Origin: Sedimentisphaerales bacterium
GTDB lineage: Bacteria; Planctomycetota; Phycisphaerae; Sedimentisphaerales; Anaerobacaceae
Assembly (NCBI GenBank): GCA_030630905.1
Contig: DAOVMB010000036.1
Coordinates: 1 to 11,801, forward strand
Direction of reading: 5' to 3'
DNA: 11,801 bases
A model generated the notes under the pieces. That model had not been told where the DNA came from, did not search any database, and saw only the letters and a program-made list of their open reading frames with translations. The position numbers were made by a program, and so were the translations under genes. This document shows, in pieces, positions 1-6,318 of this stretch (position 1 is the stretch's first letter; each line of letters opens with the position of its first letter).

Positions 1-12
1 CTACAAAATTTC

Positions 13-20
13 AAGGAGAG
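13..20 (+). promoter_or_regulatory. Ribosome binding site of the isomerase gene
   Basis: The sequence AAGGAGAG lies 6 bases before the ATG at 27 and is a near-perfect Shine-Dalgarno match. It fixes the start of the first gene. Any promoter lies outside the window or in the 12 bases before it, so the gene may be a downstream member of an operon. Confidence 0.85.
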
Positions 21-26
21 AAAAAA

Positions 27-1433
27 ATGAAAAAGACCACATTCGGCGTAATCGTTGGAAACCGCGGCTTTTTCCCTGATGCGTTAGCAAAAGAAGGACG
101 AAAAAACATACTTGATGTGCTCAAGAAAAATGGCTTCAACTCGGTTGCACTCTCAATGCAGGAAACTAAATACGGCACGGTTGAAACTTTTGCCGATGCT
201 AAAAAATGCGCCGCCCTGTTTGCTGGAAAGGGTGAAAAGATTGACGGCATCATTGTCACCCTGCCGAACTTCGGCGATGAAAAGGGAGTTGCCGAGGCAA
301 TCAAACGCTCCGGGCTCGACGTGCCGATCCTGATACAGGCCGAGCCTGACGTCAAGGACGGTATGACCATCGCCGGCAGAAGAGATTCCTTCTGTGGCAA
401 GATCAGCGTCTGTAATAATCTCAGGCAGGCAGGCATTCCTTATACTCTGACAAACTCGCACACGGTCGGAGTCACTTCGGCCCAGTTCAAACAGGAGCTG
501 GACGATTTCGCCTCGATCTGCAGGATTATAAAGGGCCTCAAAAACGCAAGGTTCGGCGCCATCGGTGCCCGTACAGGTGCATTTAACACCGTTCGTTACA
601 GCGAGAAAATCCTCGAGCTTTCAGGTATAGCAGTCGAGACAATCGACCTGTCGGAAATCCTCGGAAGAGTCGATTTGCTTGCCGACAATAACCGGGCGGT
701 TAAAAGGAAATTAGATGCGATCAGGAAATACACGCCGTGTCAATCGGTTCCTACCGACAAGCTTTTGAAGATGGCTAAATTCGGCTATGTCATCGACCGA
801 TGGATCAAAGAGACCGAACTCGACGGCACTGCAATCCAATGCTGGACCGCCCTGGAAGAATTCTTCGGAATCGTACCCTGCACGCTCATGAGTATAATGA
901 GCGAATCGCTGGTGCCCAGCGCCTGCGAGGTCGATATTACAGGCCTGTTGGGGATGTACATCCTCCAGCTTGCCGGCGGCTCGCCGAGCGCGCTTCTGGA
1001 CTGGAACAACAACTACGGTTCCGATCCCGACAAGGCCGTCTTATTCCATTGCAGCAATCTGCCGAAATCGTTCTTCGGCAATTCGAAGATGGACTATCAG
1101 GAAATCATTGCCGGGTCGGTCGGCAAAGAAAACACCTACGGCACCATTGTCGGCAGGATCGCACCGGCTAAGGCAACATTCTGCAGAACAACTACCGATG
1201 ACGCGACCGGCATCATCAGCGCTTACGTCGGCGAAGGTCAGTTCACAAACGACAAGCTCGATACGTTCGGTGGCTACGGCGTGATGAAAATCGCAGATCT
1301 CCAAATATTGATGCAGTATATATGCAGGATGGGCTTCGAGCACCACGTTGCCGTCAACATCTCACAAAAGGCCGACGCAATCGCCGAAGCTCTTGACACC
1401 TACATGGGCTGGGAAGTCTATCGGCACGAATAA
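27..1433 (+). CDS. L-fucose/L-arabinose isomerase family protein
   Basis: The product is a 468-residue cytoplasmic protein with no signal peptide, resembling the L-fucose isomerase-like family (COG2407 type). Family members interconvert aldoses and ketoses such as L-fucose/L-fuculose or L-arabinose/L-ribulose using a divalent metal. Three things in the sequence point there. The C-terminal half carries a CEVDI segment with Glu301 and a DWNNN segment with Asp325. Their 24-residue spacing equals that of the metal ligands Glu337 and Asp361 of E. coli FucI. A late His pair, His439/His440 in FEHHVA, matches the third ligand position (FucI His528). The protein is much shorter than E. coli FucI (about 590 residues), which fits the compact COG2407 branch. 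The substrate cannot be read from the sequence; L-fucose, L-arabinose or D-arabinose are all possible. The start is set by a strong Shine-Dalgarno sequence. The next gene is convergent. Confidence 0.85.
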   Translation: MKKTTFGVIVGNRGFFPDALAKEGRKNILDVLKKNGFNSVALSMQETKYGTVETFADAKKCAALFAGKGEKIDGIIVTLPNFGDEKGVAEAIKRSGLDVPILIQAEPDVKDGMTIAGRRDSFCGKISVCNNLRQAGIPYTLTNSHTVGVTSAQFKQELDDFASICRIIKGLKNARFGAIGARTGAFNTVRYSEKILELSGIAVETIDLSEILGRVDLLADNNRAVKRKLDAIRKYTPCQSVPTDKLLKMAKFGYVIDRWIKETELDGTAIQCWTALEEFFGIVPCTLMSIMSESLVPSACEVDITGLLGMYILQLAGGSPSALLDWNNNYGSDPDKAVLFHCSNLPKSFFGNSKMDYQEIIAGSVGKENTYGTIVGRIAPAKATFCRTTTDDATGIISAYVGEGQFTNDKLDTFGGYGVMKIADLQILMQYICRMGFEHHVAVNISQKADAIAEALDTYMGWEVYRHE

Positions 1434-1435
1434 TA

Positions 1436-1462
1436 TTCGGGCTTTTCGGCAGCCCACCCGAA
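1436..1462 (+). terminator. Weak hairpin after the isomerase gene
   Basis: TTCGGG at 1436-1441 pairs with CCCGAA at 1457-1462 around a 15-base loop, starting 3 bases after the isomerase stop codon. There is no T-tract, so it is at best a weak or factor-assisted terminator or an mRNA 3'-end stabiliser. Confidence 0.3.
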
Positions 1463-1485
1463 GCGCTGGTATTCTGTCATGATTG

Positions 1486-1527
1486 ATTCTGTGGCTTGTC
1501 ATTCCCGCGAAAGCGGGAATCCAGAAT
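1486..1527. repeat. Widespread intergenic hairpin repeat (ATTCCCGC-GAAA-GCGGGAAT type)
   Basis: Positions 1501-1520 form a perfect 8-bp inverted repeat, ATTCCCGC/GCGGGAAT, capped by a GAAA tetraloop. It is flanked by a second complementary pair, ATTCTG (1486-1491) and CAGAAT (1522-1527). Sequences of this kind are scattered in many bacterial genomes as small non-coding repeats; Neisseria dRS3 is a related-looking example. When translated they give the familiar spurious peptide WIPAFAGMT, which appears here on the minus strand. It sits between two convergent genes, where it could also act as a bidirectional transcription barrier. Whether it is multi-copy in this genome cannot be seen from one window. 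Confidence 0.75.
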
Positions 1528-1536
1528 CGTTGGTAA

Positions 1537-4500
1537 CTATGATCCTTCCAGAGCAGCCAGTCTCTCTGCAATATAGGCAGTCAGGCCGGCATTCTGGTTC
1601 TCGGCCAGGGGAGCAATATACTTTTCCGCCGCAAATATTATCGACTCTTCTGTAGAAAAGTTCAGGTCGCTGTTCAATACACCAACATACACAACAAGAG
1701 CATCCAGGTATTCTCCGGCTACGGCATAATGGTTATTAGCTTGAGAATTGCGTGAGATTGCATCGGCAACCGATGCCATCTCTTCGGGTGTCGGCGGTGC
1801 AGTATTCGAGGCTAACTCATCGATGACCTGGGCAAGAGCGGCAATACGAGTCCCTCCGTCATCCCGTAAAATCGCAGCTACGTTTTTAAGTTTTTCGCAT
1901 GCATCGCACGGCTGTATATCCTGGGAAGAAGCTAATGTATTTACCGTCCAAATCTGCATCACTCTTTCATCAATTCCGAGTTCCGCAGCAGCCCACTTTA
2001 CCAGTGCCGGGCAACCCGAAACATCGAATTCGATTCTCTCAAGACCCGGCGTCGGAGCGATAAACGGCACAGCAACAACAGGTGTAGAATTGACTGTAAT
2101 TATCACATTGGCCAGAGCAAGTTCGGCTCCGGCTTCGGGGTCCGCCGCCGAATACGTAAAGCTGTCCTGTCCGGCAAAGCCCTGTTCCGGCGTGAAGCTG
2201 AACGTGCCGTCATCGTTCAATACCAGGGTCCCGCCGCCTTCGTAAGTGAAGCCGTCCACGGAAAGCGGATCGCCATCCGGATCGAAATCGTTAGCCAACA
2301 CATCGATAGTGACAGTGATATTCTGCTCTGTCGTCGCCGTATCGTCGGCCAGGGTGGGAAGCGCGTTTATCACCATAATCGTAACCGTGGCTGATTCAGA
2401 AGATACACCGATCTGACTGTCGCTGGTCGTGTAGGCAAAGCTGTCTTCTCCGACAAAGCCCTCAGGCGGTGTATATGTAAATGTTCCATCGTCATTCTGT
2501 ATTAGCGTGCCATTGCCTTCGTATAGGAAGGAATCAACCGCAAACGCATCCCCATCAGGATCGGCATCGTTGGCCAACACGTCAATACCACTGACCGGGT
2601 CGCCCATATGGGTCGTCGCGGCATCGTCACCCAAAGTGGGCAGTGCGTTCGTTACAGTAATAACAGCCGTGGCTGGTTCAGAGGACACGCCATCCTGACC
2701 ATCGCTGGTCGTATAGGAAAAGCTGTCTTCTCCGACAAAACCTTCCGGCGGTGTATAAGTAAATGTTCCATCATCATTCCGGACCAGGGTACCTTCACCT
2801 TGATACACGAAGGAGTCGACCGTAAACGCATCGCCATCAGGATCAGCGTCGTTAGCCACAACGTCAATTCCCGTGACGGTGTCGCCCATATGGGTTGTCG
2901 CCGTATCGTCGCCGAGGTCAGGCAGCGTGTTGGTAACAGTTATTGTCACGGTAGCCGTTTCGGAAAAGAGTTCGCCGTCAGTGGCGATATATGTGAAGGT
3001 ATCCTCGCCAACAAATCCCTCATCCGGCTGGTAAGTGTATTCGCCGGTATCCGGGTCAAAATCCACCAGCACACCATGTTCGGGTTCGGCGATCACATGG
3101 GCTGTGAGGTCACCGCCCTGAGGAAGAGTGTCGTTGTCGAGCACGTTCTCCGTAATGAAATCACCCATGTGGGTGGTGGTCGTATCGTCCACGGTTATCG
3201 GCGGCAGTGGAGGATCCAAACCCGGCGGCGTCGGACATTCAGGACAATCGCCGGTACGTTTCTCGTCCAGCTCCAATTTTGAACGAGATTCACCATCCGT
3301 AATTTCTATATCCTCAGGAGCTTGACCATCCGAGTATATTTCCGTTTTAGAGCCTTGAGTTTGAGCACGAAGATAAATAGTTTTATCGGCATGCTTCGGA
3401 TTCGCGATGGTAATATTACCTTTTTCAGAAGGTTCCGTTTCCTTTCCGGCATGTATTAACACAGAGGCATTGGCCGAACCTTCTGCTGAGGTTAACGCGG
3501 TCGCCCGCATCTGGCCTCCGCCAAGATCTATTCTAACATCCCGACCTGCATCAATATGAATATCAGCCGTACTTTCATATTTGGCATGAGCTTCGACCGT
3601 AACGATACCATTAATTTCTACGTCGCCGTGCTTGGATACAAGGCATGTTATAGCCTGGCCAACCTCTAAATCTTCATCTACCTGATGAGCGTATGTTGTA
3701 ACGTCACCATTAATCGTGAGATCGCCGGAAGCAATTACTGAGATTTCATCGTAGCTGCCGCCGTCCACCGACAATTGTCCGGTTGTGATATCGCCGTAAT
3801 TTGTCGTAAGGAGTCTGATTTTACCCGGCTCGACAATCCATTCCTCCGGAGCGTGTTGCGGCACAAACGAAATAATATCGCCGATTGCAATTCCGCCTTC
3901 GCCAGCCAGCATATAGACATTTCCGCCTTCGGTGGTGTGGATTGCAGTTCGGTCTCCGTTAGTTCCCGGCATAAATGTAATTCCGCCAGTGTCATACTTC
4001 GTACGAAGCACAATATCGCCGCTTCCTCCTTCGATTACGCCATCGCTTATAGGTTCTGCGATAATATTTCCTCCCGTTTTTGCATGGGCAACCAGCTCAA
4101 CATCCGTTGACGCATACGACTGTTGCTCAATCCACTCCTCATAGACTGTATTATCAGGAGGAGCATCGGGCATAGAACCATCCGCAATGGTCATATTCAA
4201 AGCGTCGATGATAACCTTGCCTCTTTTGCCGTACGATGCGGAAGCATCGACATCGCCGGCGAAATTTACATAGTTACCGCTTATCTCAATGCTGGTATCC
4301 ACGACATCATCGAATTCATCAACAATGTTATACGGCACATAACCACCTTTAGCTTCGATTCGTGCGCCCGCCTGAACGGTTGTCCGGCCCTTGGAATGGA
4401 CGATAATCAGGCCGCTCTCACCTGCGGTCCCTGCATTAGCGGTCGTCAAACTACCTGCAGCAAGAACAACTTCATCGGCTGCCGTCAGGCTAACGCCGCC

Positions 4501-5394
4501 ACCATCACCACTGGTACCGTCGACACGGATACTACCGTTTTGTTCTATTTTGCCAATACCACTTGAGACCTTTGGAAGCCCCAGCGCGGACGAAAAAATA
4601 TCACCGGCAGCAAGGATTACCGTCCCCGATAGAGACTCTATATCGCCATCGTTTATTACATCACCATTTCCATCGCCTGGTAATGTAACCGAGTCCATCT
4701 CAACGACAATGTTGCTACCGGGTTCGCCAAGGAGCACTCTGTCTCCGGCGGCCATTACGACAAATCCACCTTCACCTGTCTTTATAGTCCCGGTATTGAG
4801 AATTTTCCTGCCGACAAGCGCCACGCCTTCGGCAGCGTATATGTCGTCGCTATTGTTGATTACTCCAAGTCTCTCATAGACGTCCACCCCTTCAATATCG
4901 CCCACGAATTCATAATCACCACTTAAAAATTTATCGTCCGTAATATCGAGGTTGGAAGCGACCAACTGTGTAACATTGACGGTAGAACCCTCACCAAAGA
5001 TAACGCCGGCGGGATTAACAATAAAAATACGCATACCTGTGGCATTGAGGTCGCCGTAAAATTGCGTTCCATATCCCGACATTACTCTGTTTAACACGAC
5101 AGAATTGCTCAGTCCACCCTGTGAGAAATTCAGACTTTCTCGAACTCCAGGTTCGCCGCCAACAGTATCCAAACTGGTCCACTCAATAACCGATTGAACC
5201 TGATCGACTACGACGTTGGTCGCGTTTCCGACCTGATCGATTGAACCGGTACCCACCGTAAATCCGCCGTCGATAGGCGTAGGTGTGGCCAGCACGGCCG
5301 GCAGCCATGTGTTCAAAATCAGATTGCACGTCAGAAAATAGATGATCCCCCTTCTAAAATAACGCTTTTTCATTATCTTTGTTATGGTCTCCAT
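1537..5394 (-). CDS. Filamentous haemagglutinin-type (TPS) exoprotein with cadherin-like repeats
   Basis: This 1285-residue protein is predicted to be secreted and surface-associated. In order it shows: a signal peptide (residues 1-36, basic then hydrophobic, ending VLA before TPTP); a haemagglutination-activity/TPS domain (about 45-310) with the hallmark NPAGVIFG at 127-134, which in the family is recognised by a TpsB outer-membrane pore; a long beta-rich region with many short glycine-rich turns (about 310-710), typical of a beta-helix; a CPEC linker (Cys717, Cys720); four tandem repeats of about 94 residues (about 735-1110) with NDADPDGD-like, probably Ca-binding, loops of the cadherin/VCBS type; and a helical C-terminal domain (about 1122-1285) with Cys1128, Cys1163 and Cys1166. 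The ATG at 5394 is preferred because AAGGAAG precedes it. An in-frame ATG at 5373 would give a tidier signal peptide, but its nearest GGAG is about 14 bases away. A role in adhesion or biofilm is inferred. No TpsB partner lies in the window. Confidence 0.85.
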   Translation of the reverse strand: METITKIMKKRYFRRGIIYFLTCNLILNTWLPAVLATPTPIDGGFTVGTGSIDQVGNATNVVVDQVQSVIEWTSLDTVGGEPGVRESLNFSQGGLSNSVVLNRVMSGYGTQFYGDLNATGMRIFIVNPAGVIFGEGSTVNVTQLVASNLDITDDKFLSGDYEFVGDIEGVDVYERLGVINNSDDIYAAEGVALVGRKILNTGTIKTGEGGFVVMAAGDRVLLGEPGSNIVVEMDSVTLPGDGNGDVINDGDIESLSGTVILAAGDIFSSALGLPKVSSGIGKIEQNGSIRVDGTSGDGGGVSLTAADEVVLAAGSLTTANAGTAGESGLIIVHSKGRTTVQAGARIEAKGGYVPYNIVDEFDDVVDTSIEISGNYVNFAGDVDASASYGKRGKVIIDALNMTIADGSMPDAPPDNTVYEEWIEQQSYASTDVELVAHAKTGGNIIAEPISDGVIEGGSGDIVLRTKYDTGGITFMPGTNGDRTAIHTTEGGNVYMLAGEGGIAIGDIISFVPQHAPEEWIVEPGKIRLLTTNYGDITTGQLSVDGGSYDEISVIASGDLTINGDVTTYAHQVDEDLEVGQAITCLVSKHGDVEINGIVTVEAHAKYESTADIHIDAGRDVRIDLGGGQMRATALTSAEGSANASVLIHAGKETEPSEKGNITIANPKHADKTIYLRAQTQGSKTEIYSDGQAPEDIEITDGESRSKLELDEKRTGDCPECPTPPGLDPPLPPITVDDTTTTHMGDFITENVLDNDTLPQGGDLTAHVIAEPEHGVLVDFDPDTGEYTYQPDEGFVGEDTFTYIATDGELFSETATVTITVTNTLPDLGDDTATTHMGDTVTGIDVVANDADPDGDAFTVDSFVYQGEGTLVRNDDGTFTYTPPEGFVGEDSFSYTTSDGQDGVSSEPATAVITVTNALPTLGDDAATTHMGDPVSGIDVLANDADPDGDAFAVDSFLYEGNGTLIQNDDGTFTYTPPEGFVGEDSFAYTTSDSQIGVSSESATVTIMVINALPTLADDTATTEQNITVTIDVLANDFDPDGDPLSVDGFTYEGGGTLVLNDDGTFSFTPEQGFAGQDSFTYSAADPEAGAELALANVIITVNSTPVVAVPFIAPTPGLERIEFDVSGCPALVKWAAAELGIDERVMQIWTVNTLASSQDIQPCDACEKLKNVAAILRDDGGTRIAALAQVIDELASNTAPPTPEEMASVADAISRNSQANNHYAVAGEYLDALVVYVGVLNSDLNFSTEESIIFAAEKYIAPLAENQNAGLTAYIAERLAALEGS
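2326..3192 (-). repeat. Tandem ~282-bp repeats inside the exoprotein gene
   Basis: The CCCATATGGGT-like landmark encoding THMGD recurs at about 2605, 2887 and 3166, a period of 282 and 279 bases (94 and 93 codons). A fourth, more diverged copy follows towards the 3' end of the gene without this landmark. By eye, the two central copies are about four-fifths identical at protein level, and share long runs such as NDDGTFTYTP and EGFVGEDSF. Each unit has a DPDGD-type acidic loop and ends in TITVTN or a variant, matching cadherin-like/VCBS modules. The similarity suggests duplication within the gene and makes it prone to copy-number change. Confidence 0.8.
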
Positions 5395-5468
5395 TTCTCT
5401 CTTCCTTGCTAAAAAGTAGTGATTACTATCTCGGATTTGTACACTACGTCGTGGTTATCTGCCTCAGC

Positions 5469-5483
5469 ATCACACTATGTGAT
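5469..5483. promoter_or_regulatory. Perfect inverted repeat upstream of the exoprotein gene
   Basis: ATCACA-CTA-TGTGAT is a perfect 6-bp inverted repeat with a 3-base centre, 74 bases upstream of the exoprotein start codon. Its size and position would suit a dimeric regulator, but a repeat this short can arise by chance and no regulator is identified. Confidence 0.3.
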
Positions 5484-6246
5484 TCATTACTCAATCATAT
5501 AGTCCATCGGCAAAATTATTCGAAATTCTTCTGCCTTTTATAGGACGGATAGATAAGGAATTTGTCACGAAAACAGGCGTTATATTGTGTTCTGCACAGC
5601 TTTAAAACAGCTATATCAGGTCAGTTATCAAGGATCATGTTCATGCTTTGAAGTTTCCAGGAAAGAGATGATAGCAGAGAAAACGGCTGGCCTGACATAA
5701 CAAAAAATTCACTCTCAATACTAATAATGAGTTTTAAGGCCGCTTACGAATATCCAGTTTACGCCGGAGAGATCGTGAATGGAACGGCGACAACTAATCG
5801 AGTGCAGGACAATATTCATTATTGCCAGGCTTTTAAGGCGATCAAGGTAGTAATACGGCTCGTGTAACCGAACTCATAAACGGCGTTTTCACTATTAAGA
5901 ATGCACTTATTTAATCCTCCGAGGCATCTGCTCAGGGGCACAAAAGACACTGAATATGAAAGCCGGAGTCAATGCCGGAGCTCGTTATCAGGATATTGAA
6001 AAAAATGTTAAAAATCTTCTTAAACGACAACATTTTTATGACAATTTTGCTGTCCGGCGATATTCTAAGTACACTGCAGTAGCCTCCTTTCCACACGTCA
6101 TATCCGAGTGGAAATCCATTCAACCCTTGTTATGTAATGCCCCGGATTATCCTGGATATCAGCGAGTACTATAGCGAGAGCCTTGCAGAATAAGTTTGTT
6201 GAGTATCAGTGCATCAACCCGACTGATTCTTCAACCAAATTAAAGC

Positions 6247-6276
6247 TTGGCGACACGTTTGAATGAGTGGTATATT
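6247..6276 (+). promoter_or_regulatory. Putative sigma70-type promoter of the GH127 gene
   Basis: TTGGCG (6247-6252) and TATATT (6271-6276) are separated by 18 bases and resemble -35 and -10 elements. They would start transcription near 6283 and give a leader of about 36 bases. This is inference by pattern only. Confidence 0.5.
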
Positions 6277-6306
6277 TAGTCTGAGCAGCATAGAAAATCG
6301 AAAGAG

Positions 6307-6312
6307 AAAGGA
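6307..6312 (+). promoter_or_regulatory. Ribosome binding site for the GTG start of GH127
   Basis: AAAGGA ends 6 bases before GTG at 6319. It supports this non-ATG start, which also places the signal peptide correctly at the N-terminus. Confidence 0.65.
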
Positions 6313-6318
6313 TTTAGC

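Larger units (their letters stand above)
5395..6318. other. Long intergenic region between divergent genes
   Basis: About 920 bases separate the exoprotein gene from the GH127 gene. I found no convincing coding gene. A 72-codon plus-strand frame at 5956-6174 and a 63-codon minus-strand frame at 5932-6123 overlap each other, have no recognisable motif, and neither has a clear Shine-Dalgarno sequence. The composition is more AT-rich than the flanking genes. The right end holds the likely GH127 promoter, and the left end an inverted repeat upstream of the exoprotein gene. A decayed gene or an unrecognised small RNA cannot be excluded. Confidence 0.6.

Noticed and set aside
1362..1571. Minus-strand frame containing WIPAFAGMT
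   Set aside because: This is the well-known spurious translation of the intergenic hairpin repeat, not a protein gene.
1748..4879. Several plus-strand frames of 60-224 codons opposite the exoprotein gene
   Set aside because: They are antisense shadows of a repetitive, GC-rich coding region. None has a recognisable motif, and the minus-strand gene explains the whole interval.
6111..6123. CACACGTCATAT shared by the intergenic region (about 6093) and the partner gene (about 10385) as a possible repeat or binding site
   Set aside because: The match is 12 bases only, one copy lies in the coding sequence for YDVW, and the flanks do not agree. Chance is sufficient.
5956..6174. 72-codon plus-strand frame in the long intergenic region
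   Set aside because: It has no clear ribosome binding site and no recognised motif, and a similar-sized frame overlaps it on the other strand. It is not distinguishable from chance.
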